Below are positions 24,058 through 32,490 of a stretch of 64,000 nucleotides of DNA, piece by piece. Positions within the stretch are counted from its first letter, which is position 1. Every line of letters starts with the position of its first letter. The notes under the pieces are model-generated. The model had not been told where the DNA came from, made no database searches, and was given only the letters and a program-made list of their open reading frames with translations. Location: NCBI RefSeq assembly GCF_011420305.2, contig NZ_CP061769.1, forward strand, positions 3,087,001 to 3,151,000, written 5' to 3'. The position numbers and the translations under genes are program-made. The stretch comes from Nocardioides ochotonae (GTDB lineage: Bacteria > Actinomycetota > Actinomycetes > Propionibacteriales > Nocardioidaceae).

Positions 24058-24950
24058 CAGGACGACTTCCGGGAGGTGCGGGACGGCTGCTGCCCGGCCT
24101 TCCGGGCAGTCTTCTGGCCGTTCTTCTGGCCATTCTTCTGGGCGGCCTTCGGGCGCTGGGAGCGCTCCACGAGGCTCTCGGCGACCGCACGGTACGCCGC
24201 AGCGCCCTTGCTGGTGCGACTCGTGCTCAGGATCGAGCGCCCCACCGCGGGCGCCTCGGCGAACTTGATGGTCTTGGGGATCGGCGGTCCGAGGACCTCG
24301 AGGTCGTAGGTGGAGGAGATCGTCTCCAGCACCGTGCGGGCGTGCTGGGTGCGCCCGTCGTACAGCGTGGGCAGGACGCCCCACACCTCCAGGCCGCGGT
24401 TGGTGAAGCGGCGCACGTCGTGGACGGTGTCGAGCAGCTGCCCGACCCCGCGGTGCGAGAGCGTCTCGCACTGCAGCGGCACCAGCACGCCGTCGGCGGC
24501 GGTCAGCGCGGCCACGGTGAGCACGCCCAGCGAGGGCGGGCAGTCGAGCAGGACCCAGTCGTAGCCGCCCTCCTCGGTCTCGGCGAGCACCTCGTCGAGG
24601 TCGCTGAGCATCCCGGCGAGCACCTGCTCGCGGCCGGTGCGGGTCAGCAGCTCGGCCTCGGCGCGGGCCAGCTCGATGGTCGCCGGCAGCAGGTCGACGC
24701 CGTCCTCGGTGCCGACGATGACCTCGAGCGGGTCCAGGCCCTGGGTCAGCACCTGGTGCACCGAGAGCTCCAGGTCCTCCGGGTCGATGCCCAGGGAGAA
24801 CGTCAGGCACGCCTGCGGGTCGAGGTCGACGAGCAGGACGGAGTGCCCCAGCTCGACGAGCGCGGCGCCGAGGGAGGCGACCGACGTGGTCTTGGCGACG
24901 CCACCCTTCTGGTTGGCGAGCGCGAGTGTGGTGCTCACGGTCGTCATCAT
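24057..24950 (-). CDS. Orphan ParA/Soj-family ATPase
   Basis: This 297-residue protein has the deviant Walker A KGGVAKTT (15-22), the switch LLVDLDPQACLT (about 39-50) and DWVLLDCPPSLG (about 130-141). The C-terminus carries a Lys/Gln/Asn-rich repeat tail (NGQKNGQK), probably flexible and basic. No parB or parS is near, so this is not the chromosome segregation pair. It fits the orphan soj (Rv3213c, from memory) that follows the rhlE helicase in M. tuberculosis. Such ATPases position other cargo. Its coupling to an L,D-transpeptidase gene hints at a link with cell-wall growth, which is inference. Confidence 0.9.
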   Translation of the reverse strand: MMTTVSTTLALANQKGGVAKTTSVASLGAALVELGHSVLLVDLDPQACLTFSLGIDPEDLELSVHQVLTQGLDPLEVIVGTEDGVDLLPATIELARAEAELLTRTGREQVLAGMLSDLDEVLAETEEGGYDWVLLDCPPSLGVLTVAALTAADGVLVPLQCETLSHRGVGQLLDTVHDVRRFTNRGLEVWGVLPTLYDGRTQHARTVLETISSTYDLEVLGPPIPKTIKFAEAPAVGRSILSTSRTSKGAAAYRAVAESLVERSQRPKAAQKNGQKNGQKTARKAGQQPSRTSRKSS

Positions 24951-24997
24951 GCCGGAACGCCTCCACCGGACGAGGGAGGCTGGGGTAAGACTTGTGC

Positions 24998-25858
24998 ATG
25001 TCCCGCGACCAGGCCGCTCCCACGCCCTCCGCCACCCGCTCTGCCGGCCCCTCCACGAGCCCCGCTTCCGACCCCTCCGGCACCGCCCCCACCGTCGGAT
25101 CGCGCACCGCTCTCGTCACCGGGCCGACCGCCGGCATCGGGCGCGCCTTCGCCGAGCAGCTGGCCCGCGGCGGACACGACCTGGTACTGGTCGCCCGCGA
25201 CCGGGAGCGCCTCGAGGAGGTGGCCGCCGGGCTGCGCGCGTCGTACGGCGTGCAGGTCGAGGTGCTTCCCGCCGACCTCGCCGACCGCGAGCAGCTGCGC
25301 GTGGTGGAGGACCGGCTGCGCGACCCGGCGCGCCCGGTCGACCTGCTGGTCAACAACGCCGGCTTCGGGCTCAAGGGCCGCTTCCTCGACAACGACGTGG
25401 ACACCGAGACTGCGATGCTCGACGTCCTGGTGACCGCGGTGATGCGCCTGTCGCACGCCGCGCTCGGGCCGATGGCCGCGCGCGGCCGCGGCGGGATCAT
25501 CAACGTCTCGAGCGTGGCGGCGTTCCTGCCCCGCGGCACCTACTCCGCCGCCAAGGCGTGGGTGAACAGCTTCAGCGAGTGGGCCGCTCAGGAGTATCGC
25601 GACCGTGGGGTGACCATCACCGCCCTGTGCCCGGGCTTCACCCGCACCGAGTTCCACGCCCGCATGGACGTGCGCCAGGACTCCGCGCCCGACTTCCTCT
25701 GGCTCGACGCCGACGAGCTGGTCGCCACCGCGCTCGCCGACCACGCGCGCGGGCGGGTCTACTCGGTGCCGAGCCTGCAGTACAAGGCGATCACCACGGC
25801 GGCCCGGGTGGTCCCGAACCGCCTGCTCCAGCGGCTGCAGTCGCTCGGGCGCCGCTGA
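24998..25858 (+). CDS. SDR-family oxidoreductase
   Basis: This 286-residue short-chain dehydrogenase has the cofactor motif TGPTAGIG (41-48), NNAG near 123, serine in NVSSVAAF near 170, and the catalytic Tyr182-x3-Lys186 (YSAAK). The first 35 residues are a Ser/Pro/Thr-rich extension before the Rossmann fold. The substrate is unknown; the C-terminal half resembles the DltE/YqjQ-like SDR group. Start ATG 24998; TAAGAC at 24986-24991 lies 6 nt before it and may be a -10, so a leaderless message is possible. Confidence 0.9.
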   Translation: MSRDQAAPTPSATRSAGPSTSPASDPSGTAPTVGSRTALVTGPTAGIGRAFAEQLARGGHDLVLVARDRERLEEVAAGLRASYGVQVEVLPADLADREQLRVVEDRLRDPARPVDLLVNNAGFGLKGRFLDNDVDTETAMLDVLVTAVMRLSHAALGPMAARGRGGIINVSSVAAFLPRGTYSAAKAWVNSFSEWAAQEYRDRGVTITALCPGFTRTEFHARMDVRQDSAPDFLWLDADELVATALADHARGRVYSVPSLQYKAITTAARVVPNRLLQRLQSLGRR

Positions 25859-25865
25859 GCGCGGC

Positions 25866-26480
25866 TCAGCCCTCGCCGGCGATGAACGCGCGGACCGCGT
25901 CGGCGATCAGCTGCACCGCGATGGCCGAGAGCAGCAGGCCGGCGATCCGGGTGACCAGCAGGACGCCGGACTCCCGGATCAGGCGCAGGATCGGCAGCGA
26001 GAAGCGCATCGCCGCCCACAGCATCAGGTGCACCGCCACGATGCCGATGGCCACCGCGCTGAACGTCGCGGCGTCGTCGACGCGCTCGACGAAGAGCATC
26101 ACCGCCACGATCGCGCCCGGGCCCGCCAGCAGCGGCGTCGCCAGCGGCACGATCGCGACGTTGCCGGTGGTCGAGGTCGGTTCCTTGTCGTTGCCGGTCA
26201 GCAGCTCCAGGGCGATCAACAGCAGGAGCAGGCCACCCGCACACTGCAGCGCGGGCAGCGAGATGTGCAGGTAGGACAGGATCGACTGCCCGAAGAGGGC
26301 GAAGGCCACGATGACGAAGAAGGAGACGACGACCGCGGTGAGGGCCGCCCGGCGGGCGTACCCCTCCGCGCGGCCGCTGGTCAGGGACAGGAAGATCGGG
26401 ATCGTGCCGACCGGGTCCATGATCACGAACAGGGTCACGAAGACCTCGACGACCAGGACCGTGTCGAGGACAGAGCTCAC
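25866..26480 (-). CDS. MarC-family integral membrane protein
   Basis: This 204-residue protein has six membrane helices and the MarC-family segments FVIMDPVGTIPIFLSLT (about 18-34) and VPLATPLLAGPGAIVAVM (about 110-127). Family members (UPF0056) are of unclear function despite the name 'multiple antibiotic resistance'. The ATG overlaps the PHP phosphoesterase stop (ATGA). It converges on the SDR gene with only 7 bp between, so no separate terminator is seen. Confidence 0.92.
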   Translation of the reverse strand: MSSVLDTVLVVEVFVTLFVIMDPVGTIPIFLSLTSGRAEGYARRAALTAVVVSFFVIVAFALFGQSILSYLHISLPALQCAGGLLLLLIALELLTGNDKEPTSTTGNVAIVPLATPLLAGPGAIVAVMLFVERVDDAATFSAVAIGIVAVHLMLWAAMRFSLPILRLIRESGVLLVTRIAGLLLSAIAVQLIADAVRAFIAGEG

Positions 26481-27355
26481 GGGCGTACCACTTCAGGGGT
26501 CGGGCGTCCGCTGCGGGCGGACGCGATGGCCGCCAGGTCCAGGAGCCTGGCGTACTCGTCGGGATGGGTGGTGTTGACGCCGAGGTCGTGGTCGACCTTG
26601 CCGGCGCCGTGGTGGTCGCTGGCGCCGGTGATGACCAGGTCGAGCTCGCGGGCCAGGCCGCGCAGCTCGGCGCGGGTTGCGGCGTCGTGGTCCTGGTGGT
26701 CGACCTCGATGCCCGCCAGTCCGTGGCCGCGGAGCTCGGCGAGGTCGTCGAGGTCGGGGAACCGGCGGCGGCTGCGCCCCCACGGGTGGGCGATGACGCT
26801 GACCCCGCCGGCGGAGGTCACGTGGCCGAGCACGTCGACCAGCTCGGCGGCGTAGCGGGAGACGTGGGCCGGACGGCCCGCGCCCAGGTAGCGGTCGAAG
26901 GCCTCGGTCCGGTCCGCCACGACGCCCTTGGTCACCAGTGCGTCGGCGATGTGCGGGCGACCGGTGGCGGCGGTGCCGCGGGCGGCACGGCGCACGTCGT
27001 CGGCGTCGATGTCGATACCGAGGTCGCGCAGCCGGGACAGCATCTCGGGCACCCGGGCGCGCCGGCCCTCGAGCACGGCGTCCAGCTCGGCGACCAGCGG
27101 CGGGTAGGTCGGGTCGGGCAGGTAGGCCAGCAGGTGCACGCTGTGGCCGCGGTGGGTCGTGCTGATCTCCATCCCGCGCACCAGCTCGATCCCGGCCGAC
27201 CGGGCCGCGTCGGCGGCCTCGTCCCAGCCGGCGGCGGTGTCGTGGTCGGTGATGGCCAGCACGTCGAGCCCCGCGGCGCGCGCGCCGGCGACCAGCTCGG
27301 CCGGGGTCTCGGTGCCATCGCTCGCCCGCGAGTGGGTGTGGAGATCGATGCGCAC
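26477..27355 (-). CDS. PHP-domain phosphoesterase (TrpH/RNase AM-like)
   Basis: This 292-residue PHP-domain protein has the metal-binding DLHTHSRASDGTETP (His6, His8), AITDHDTAAGWDEA near 35, GMEIST near 61, VIAHPWGRS near 190 and GASDHHGAGK near 250, the normal set of metal ligands. The closest known group dephosphorylates nucleoside 3',5'-bisphosphates or trims RNA ends. The start is GTG 27355; TAGAGT (27367-27362, minus strand) lies 6 nt upstream, so the transcript is probably leaderless. It is coupled to marC by a 4-bp overlap. Confidence 0.9.
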   Translation of the reverse strand: MRIDLHTHSRASDGTETPAELVAGARAAGLDVLAITDHDTAAGWDEAADAARSAGIELVRGMEISTTHRGHSVHLLAYLPDPTYPPLVAELDAVLEGRRARVPEMLSRLRDLGIDIDADDVRRAARGTAATGRPHIADALVTKGVVADRTEAFDRYLGAGRPAHVSRYAAELVDVLGHVTSAGGVSVIAHPWGRSRRRFPDLDDLAELRGHGLAGIEVDHQDHDAATRAELRGLARELDLVITGASDHHGAGKVDHDLGVNTTHPDEYARLLDLAAIASARSGRPTPEVVRP

Positions 27356-27426
27356 GGCAGGACTCTAGGGGCGCCCCGCCGCGTGGACCGATTTTCGAGG
27401 TGCTATCCACACTGTGATGTCGGCGA

Positions 27427-28059
27427 TCACCACAGCGGGTGGGGTCCGCCGTACGGCAGGTCGAGCAGCGGCGCCCCGAGGCCGGAGACGTCGCGCAACG
27501 CCCAGTCCCTGCCGAGCATCAGCACCGCGGCGGCGGGTCGCACGACGATCCACAGCCAGCGGCCGTCCGCCTCTCCGGCCACCACGCTGCGGTCCCACTC
27601 CCCCGGCTCCGCGCTGATCGAGACCGTCCACAGGCGCACCACCTGGCTGCCGATCCGCACCGAGGCGACCGCCGGGCCGTGGCCGATCTCCTGGCCGGGG
27701 TCGGCGCCGCGGGTGCCGGCCACCCGGGACCCCAGCCCGACCCCGGTCTCCTCGGCCACCACCAGGACGTCGACGGGGCCGTCGGCGTCGCTGGCCCCGG
27801 AGCAGCCGGTCATGGTGGCGCGCAGGTCCCCGTCGTCCCCCGCGGCAGCCATGTCGGTGACCGCCCAGCCGGGGCTCAGCGGCCAGGGCAGGTACGTCGG
27901 GAACCCGCGGCTGCGCACCAGGTGCTCGGCGAACGCGTCGTACGACGCCTCCGGCGCGCGCCACAGCGGCGGGACCACGCCGTGCTCGGGGCAGCTCCAG
28001 CCGCTCCCCCCGGCGCGCGCCACCGGGGTGGTGCAGCGGGGGCAGCCGGGCACGGACAT
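27427..28059 (-). CDS. DUF6758-like zinc-ribbon protein
   Basis: This 210-residue protein starts with a zinc ribbon (CPRCTTPV at 6-13 and CPEHG near 24) followed by a domain with PTYLPWPLSPGW and ending in LPYGGPHPLW. I recognise the general pattern of the actinobacterial DUF6758 family, usually found next to the PHP and MarC genes as here. The function is unknown. The ATG at 28059 is the first start before the ribbon. Confidence 0.75.
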   Translation of the reverse strand: MSVPGCPRCTTPVARAGGSGWSCPEHGVVPPLWRAPEASYDAFAEHLVRSRGFPTYLPWPLSPGWAVTDMAAAGDDGDLRATMTGCSGASDADGPVDVLVVAEETGVGLGSRVAGTRGADPGQEIGHGPAVASVRIGSQVVRLWTVSISAEPGEWDRSVVAGEADGRWLWIVVRPAAAVLMLGRDWALRDVSGLGAPLLDLPYGGPHPLW

Positions 28060-28186
28060 GGAACAACCGTGGTGACCGGCGCCGCGTTGGTCAAGGGGTT
28101 CGCGACGCCCCGCCGGCTCCGCGCGCGGCTCCCGATAGCCTCGGGTGCCCTGTCGCCCCGCGACACCGCCCGCCCGAGGAGCACCT

Positions 28187-29215
28187 GTGCAGACCGTTCA
28201 TCCCCCCTCCGCCGACCATCGCGCGCTCGCCGAGCAGCGCCTGGCCGACCTCGCCACGCCGGCGGGGGCCCTCGGTCGGCTGGGGGACCTCGCGATCTGG
28301 CTGGCCGCGGCCCAGGGGCAGGTCCCGCCGGCCCCGCTGACCCAGGTCCGCGCCGTCGTGTTCGCCGGGGACCACGGCGTCGCCCAGCACGGCGTGTCCG
28401 CCTACCCCGCCGAGATCACCGGCTCGATGGTGCGCACGATGGCCAGCGGCCGGGCGGTGATCTCCGTGCTGGCCGCCCAGCACGACGTCGCGCTGCGGGT
28501 GCTCGACCTGGGCGTCGCCACCGACCTCGACGACCTGCCGGCCGCCGTGTCCTCGCGCAAGATCCGCGCGGGCAGCGGCGCCATCCATCTCGAGGACGCA
28601 CTCACCCACTCCGAGACGCGCGCCGCACTCGGCGTCGGCTCGGCGGTCGCGGCCGAGGAGATCGCCGCCGGCGCCCAGCTGCTGGTCGGCGGGGACATGG
28701 GCATCGGCAACACCACCGTGGCCACCGCGCTGCTCGCGGCCTCCTTCGGCCTGGCCGCCGACGAGGTCACCGGACGCGGCACCGGGATCGACGACGCGGG
28801 CCTGGAGCGCAAGACCGCGGTGATCCAGCAGGCGCTGGACCGCGTCGGCCCGCGCACGGCCGACCCCATCGAGACGCTCACCGCCCTCGGCAGCGCCGAC
28901 ATCGCCGCGCAGGCGGGCTTCCTCGCCGCGGCCGCGCGAGCCGGCGTCCCCGTGCTGCTCGACGGGGTCATCTCGGTCGCCGCCGCGGTGATGGCCGACC
29001 GGCTCGCCCCGGGCGCGGCCGCCTGGTTCCTCGCCGGGCACCGCTCCACCGAGCCCGCCCAGGGCGTCGCGCTCGACAAGCTCGGGCTGGTGCCGGTCGT
29101 CGACCTGGACATGCGCCTCGGCGAGGGCAGCGGTGCGCTGCTCGCCCTCCCGGTGCTCCGCTCGGCGGCGCTGGTGCTGCGCGACGTCGCGCTGCTCAGC
29201 GAGGTCATGCCCTGA
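28187..29215 (+). CDS. cobT: Nicotinate-nucleotide-dimethylbenzimidazole phosphoribosyltransferase
   Basis: This 342-residue CobT forms alpha-ribazole phosphate from dimethylbenzimidazole and nicotinate mononucleotide for the lower ligand of cobalamin. Family features include LATPAGALGRLG (near 20), FAGDHGVAQHGVSAYP (near 60) and GGDMGIGNTTVATALL (near 168). The catalytic glutamate region is not pinned by eye. GTG 28187 follows GAGGA. A TAGCCT -10-like hexamer lies at 28136-28141. No B12-box (cobalamin riboswitch) is seen in the 127-bp upstream gap. cobS follows with a 4-bp overlap. Confidence 0.94.
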   Translation: MQTVHPPSADHRALAEQRLADLATPAGALGRLGDLAIWLAAAQGQVPPAPLTQVRAVVFAGDHGVAQHGVSAYPAEITGSMVRTMASGRAVISVLAAQHDVALRVLDLGVATDLDDLPAAVSSRKIRAGSGAIHLEDALTHSETRAALGVGSAVAAEEIAAGAQLLVGGDMGIGNTTVATALLAASFGLAADEVTGRGTGIDDAGLERKTAVIQQALDRVGPRTADPIETLTALGSADIAAQAGFLAAAARAGVPVLLDGVISVAAAVMADRLAPGAAAWFLAGHRSTEPAQGVALDKLGLVPVVDLDMRLGEGSGALLALPVLRSAALVLRDVALLSEVMP

Positions 29216-30006
29216 GCGGGGACCGGCCCCACGGGTCGAGCGGCGCGACGCTGCTCGACGCGGTGCGCTTCGCCGTCGGCACCCTCACCGCGGTGCCCGT
29301 GACGCCCCCACGGGTCGTGGACCGGCGCGTCGCCCTCACCGGGCTGCTGCTGGCGCCGCTGGCCGTGGTGCCGCTCGGCCTGCTCGTCGCGATGGTCCTC
29401 GCCGGCGGCCGCGAGCTCGGCCTGTCGTCGCTGGCCGTGGGGGTCGCCGCCACCGCCGCCCTCGCCCTGGGCAGCCGGGCCTTCCACCTCGACGGGCTGG
29501 CCGACACCGCCGACGCCCTGACCAGCTCCTACGACCGCGAGCGCGCCCTGGCGGTGATGAAGCGCGGCGACACCGGCCCGGCGGGCGCCGCGGCGCTGGC
29601 CCTGACCCTGGGGGTGCAGGCGGCGTCCTTCGCCGCGCTGACGCACGGCCGGTGGGGCCCGCTCCTCGCCGGCGCACTGGTGTGCGCCTCCCGGGTCGCC
29701 CCGGCACTGCTGTGCAGCCGCGGCCTCCCCGCGGCCCGACCGGGCGGCCTCACCGCGTCGTACGCCGGCACGCTGCATCCGGGCGTCCCGCTGGTCGGGT
29801 GGGCGGTCCTCGCCGGACTGCTCGCGGCGGTGTCCGCGCTCGCCGGCCTGCCGTGGTGGCGCGGCGTCGTCTGTGCGGTCGTCGGGCTGCTGCTCGTCGC
29901 GGCGCTCGCCCGCCGCGCGATGCGCCGCCTGGGCGGCGTCACCGGCGACATCCACGGCGCTGGGATCGAGCTCGCGCTCGCCGGCATGCTGCTGGCCGCG
30001 ACCTGA
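29212..30006 (+). CDS. cobS: Adenosylcobinamide-GDP ribazoletransferase
   Basis: This 264-residue membrane enzyme joins adenosylcobinamide-GDP and alpha-ribazole in the last step of cobalamin synthesis. It has several membrane helices and the family motifs SRAFHLDGLADTADAL (about 86-101) and GDIHGAGIELA near the end. I placed the start at a CTG (29212) that overlaps the cobT stop (CTGA); the next in-frame alternative is a GTG about 16 codons on, just before RFAVGTLTAVP. The rest of the cobalamin pathway is not in the window, so this is a salvage or lower-ligand pair. Confidence 0.9.
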   Translation: MSGDRPHGSSGATLLDAVRFAVGTLTAVPVTPPRVVDRRVALTGLLLAPLAVVPLGLLVAMVLAGGRELGLSSLAVGVAATAALALGSRAFHLDGLADTADALTSSYDRERALAVMKRGDTGPAGAAALALTLGVQAASFAALTHGRWGPLLAGALVCASRVAPALLCSRGLPAARPGGLTASYAGTLHPGVPLVGWAVLAGLLAAVSALAGLPWWRGVVCAVVGLLLVAALARRAMRRLGGVTGDIHGAGIELALAGMLLAAT

Positions 30007-30020
30007 GTCGCGGCCAGCAG
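29989..30020. terminator. Terminator hairpin spanning the cobS stop codon
   Basis: A perfect 14-bp stem, CTGCTGGCCGCGAC/GTCGCGGCCAGCAG, has loop CTGA, which contains the cobS stop. It separates cobS from the convergent MaoC-like gene. Confidence 0.8.
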
Positions 30021-30034
30021 GCACTTCCCTCGGT

Positions 30035-30568
30035 TCAGCCGGCGGCCGGACCCGGCCAGTTCTTGTCGGGCACCGGGGTCGGGCGGCCCGGCTGCTCGCC
30101 GCCGCGGGCGTCGAGGTAGCTCCGCTTGGGCACCATGACCTTGCGCCGGAAGATGCACACGACGGTGCCGTCGGCCTTGTAGCCGATGGTCTCCACGTAG
30201 ACGACGCCACGGTCGTCCTTCGACTTCGACTCGAACTTGTCGAGCACCGTCGTCTCGCCGTAGATCGTGTCGCCGTGGAACGTCGGGGCGACGTGGCGCA
30301 GCGACTCCACCTCGAGGTTGGCGATCGCCTTGCCCGAGACGTCCGCGACGCTCATGCCCAGCAGGATCGAGTAGATGTAGTTGCCCACCACGACGTTCTT
30401 GCCGAACTGCGTGGTCTCGACGGCGTAGTTCTCGTCGATGTGCAGCGGGTGGTGGTTCATGGTGAGGAGGCTGAAGAGGTGGTCGTCGTACTCGGTGACC
30501 GTCTTGCCGGGCCAGTGCTTGTAGGTCGCACCGACCTCGAACTCCTCATAGCTGCGGCCGAACTGCAC
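30035..30568 (-). CDS. MaoC-family dehydratase
   Basis: This 177-residue hot-dog fold protein contains LFSLLTMNHHPLHIDENYA (about 35-54), the hydratase motif with catalytic Asp/His-type residues, and VVGNYIYSILLGMSV. Such proteins hydrate enoyl-CoA thioesters in fatty-acid or dicarboxylic-acid breakdown. The GTG at 30568 has AAGGAG five bases upstream. The acyl-CoA dehydrogenase 450 bp away on the same strand would produce the enoyl-CoA substrate, so the two may share a pathway; they are separated by a DUF5302 gene. Confidence 0.9.
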   Translation of the reverse strand: MQFGRSYEEFEVGATYKHWPGKTVTEYDDHLFSLLTMNHHPLHIDENYAVETTQFGKNVVVGNYIYSILLGMSVADVSGKAIANLEVESLRHVAPTFHGDTIYGETTVLDKFESKSKDDRGVVYVETIGYKADGTVVCIFRRKVMVPKRSYLDARGGEQPGRPTPVPDKNWPGPAAG

Positions 30569-30690
30569 AGGGACTCCTTCGTCGCGGGGGCGGGTCCGCC
30601 CATCCTGCCCGCTCCGCACCCGGCTGCGCAGCGCCATGTGCGCCGGCTCACGCGCCCGACCGGGAGGTCCCGGCCGGGCGCGGGGCGGGA

Positions 30691-30867
30691 CTAGCTGCCG
30701 CCGCCGCCGGCCTTGCGTCGGTGCATCTTCGGAGCACCGCCCACGACCTCCGAGCCGTGGGCCTTCTCCTTGGTCGGTCCCTCCTTGGGGACTCCCCGGT
30801 CGTTCGCGTGCTTGCGGTCGAGCGCCTCGCGCATCGCCGCCTTGAGGTCGTCGTTGGCTCCGGTCAC
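30691..30867 (-). CDS. DUF5302 small basic protein
   Basis: This 58-residue hydrophilic protein has DLKAAMREALDRKHAN near its start and a C-terminal MHRRKAGGGGS. It fits the actinobacterial DUF5302 group of unknown function. The GTG at 30867 follows GGGAGG. It has its own 5' region and may be a separate transcript. Confidence 0.78.
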   Translation of the reverse strand: MTGANDDLKAAMREALDRKHANDRGVPKEGPTKEKAHGSEVVGGAPKMHRRKAGGGGS

Positions 30868-31013
30868 GTGTGCCTCCCGGTGTCGCGGTCCGGCCCGGAC
30901 CGAACGGCCCGGGCCCCTCCACCATCGCAGCAAGCGGGCCCCGGCGTCGACGGCATTCGCCGTCCGCCGGGGCCCGCTGCGCCCGATCTGCCCCGGATCT
31001 GCTCCGGACCCGG

Positions 31014-32210
31014 TCAGGCCTTGAGCTTGTAGTCCTTCAGCACGCTGCGCCCGATGATCATCTTCTGGATGTCGCTGGTGCCCTCGCCGATGAGCATGAA
31101 CGCCGCCTCGCGGTAGAGCCGCTCGATCTCGTACTCCTTGGAGTAGCCGTAGCCGCCGTGGATGCGGAACGACGCCTCGACGACCTCGTTGCAGTACTCG
31201 CTGGCCAGCATCTTGGCCATCCCGGCCTCGACGTCGTTGCGCTGCCCGGAGTCCTTCTTGCGGGCCGCGCGGACCATCATCGCGTGGGCGGTCTCGACCT
31301 TCGTGGCCATCTCCGCGAGGCGGAACAGGATCGCCTGGTGCTCGGCGATCGGCTTGCCGAAGGTCTCGCGCTGCTGGGCGTAGGCCACGCCGAGCTCGAA
31401 GGCCCGGTTGGCGATGCCGCAGGCGCGGGCCGCGACGTTGACGCGGCCGACCTCGACGCCGTCCATCATCTGGTAGAAGCCCTTGCCCGGCTCACCACCG
31501 AGGATCTGGTCGGCGGAGATCCGGTGGCCCTCGAACACCATCTCGGTGGTGTCGATGCCCTTGTAGCCCATCTTGTCGATCTTGCCGGGCACGGTGACGC
31601 CCTGCGCGACCTCGCCGAAGCCGGGGGTCTTCTCGACCAGGAACGTCGTCATGTTCTTGTAGACCGAGTCGGCGCCCTCGTCGGTCTTGACCAGCACCGC
31701 GACCAGGGTGGAGGACCCGCCGTTGGTCAGCCACATCTTCTGGCCGGTGATCTCATAGCCGTCGTCGGTGCGGGTGGCCTTGGTCTTGATCGCCGCGACG
31801 TCCGAGCCGAGCGCGGGCTCCGACATCGAGAACGCGCCGCGGATCTCCCCGGTCGCCATCTTGGGCAGGTACTTCCGCTTCTGCTCCTCGGTGCCGTGCT
31901 TCATCAGCAGGTAGGCGACGATGAAGTGGGTGTTGATGACGCCGGAGACGCTCATCCAGCCGCGCGCGATCTCCTCCACGCACAGGGCGTAGGTCAGCAG
32001 CGACTCGCCGAGGCCGTCGTACTCCTCGGGGATCATCAGCCCGAAGATGCCGAGCTCCTTGAGGCCCTCGACGATCTCGGTGGGGTACTCGTCGGCGTGC
32101 TCCAGCTCGGTGGCCACCGGGAGGATCTTCTCCTCCACGAAGGTACGGACCGCCTTCAGGATCTCGCTCTGGTCCTCGGTCAGTCCCTCGGTCTCGCACA
32201 GGCGACCCAT
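31014..32210 (-). CDS. Acyl-CoA dehydrogenase
   Basis: This 398-residue flavoenzyme has the full acyl-CoA dehydrogenase layout: an N-terminal helical domain, a beta domain with FSMSEPALGSDVAAIKTKA near 150 and WLTNGG near 178, and a C-terminal helical domain. The C-terminus contains RIHGGYGYSKEYEIERLYRE near 346 and GEGTSDIQKMIIGR, with the probable catalytic base Glu376. It oxidises an acyl-CoA to the 2-enoyl-CoA and passes electrons to ETF. Chain length cannot be told. ATG 32210 has GGAGGAG upstream. It is divergent from the exported phosphoesterase gene. Confidence 0.95.
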   Translation of the reverse strand: MGRLCETEGLTEDQSEILKAVRTFVEEKILPVATELEHADEYPTEIVEGLKELGIFGLMIPEEYDGLGESLLTYALCVEEIARGWMSVSGVINTHFIVAYLLMKHGTEEQKRKYLPKMATGEIRGAFSMSEPALGSDVAAIKTKATRTDDGYEITGQKMWLTNGGSSTLVAVLVKTDEGADSVYKNMTTFLVEKTPGFGEVAQGVTVPGKIDKMGYKGIDTTEMVFEGHRISADQILGGEPGKGFYQMMDGVEVGRVNVAARACGIANRAFELGVAYAQQRETFGKPIAEHQAILFRLAEMATKVETAHAMMVRAARKKDSGQRNDVEAGMAKMLASEYCNEVVEASFRIHGGYGYSKEYEIERLYREAAFMLIGEGTSDIQKMIIGRSVLKDYKLKA

Positions 32211-32490
32211 GGTCACTCTCCTCCGCAGTGGCCCGCCCCGCGGCGCGGACGGACGATGGCTTGGCATGGTACGGCGTACCCTCGCGGAGCCTACCGGCGA
32301 GTAGTTTCACGCGACATGACCAGGCTCACACAGCCCCGCTGAGCGTGGGAGCGGAAACTACACGTGTGTAGTTCATCGGAAGCGCTGGCGCGCCGTTATT
32401 CACACCAGTCACAGTGGTCCCGCGAGCACCAGCGACACCTCCCGCCGCGTGCGACGACCCACCTGACACCCCGTGGCAGAGGCAGGCCAG
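32211..32490. promoter_or_regulatory. Divergent control region with a perfect 18-bp inverted repeat
   Basis: These 280 bp lie between the acyl-CoA dehydrogenase (-) and an exported phosphoesterase (+). AACTACAC-GT-GTGTAGTT (32356-32373) is a perfect palindrome with 8-bp arms and a 2-bp centre, a typical operator for a dimeric TetR- or GntR-type repressor. A related half-site, GTAGTTT, occurs at 32301-32307. No regulator gene is adjacent. Confidence 0.6.

Noticed and set aside
24057..24950. Chromosome partition operon parAB
   Set aside because: No parB and no parS-like 16-bp sites were noticed nearby; the gene order matches the orphan soj beside the DEAD-box helicase.
28060..28186. Cobalamin riboswitch before cobT
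   Set aside because: No B12-box-like sequence is seen in the 127-bp gap.
32316..32342. Eight-codon upstream reading frame (MTRLTQPR)
   Set aside because: No ribosome binding site and no link to the downstream gene about 150 bp away; too short to support.
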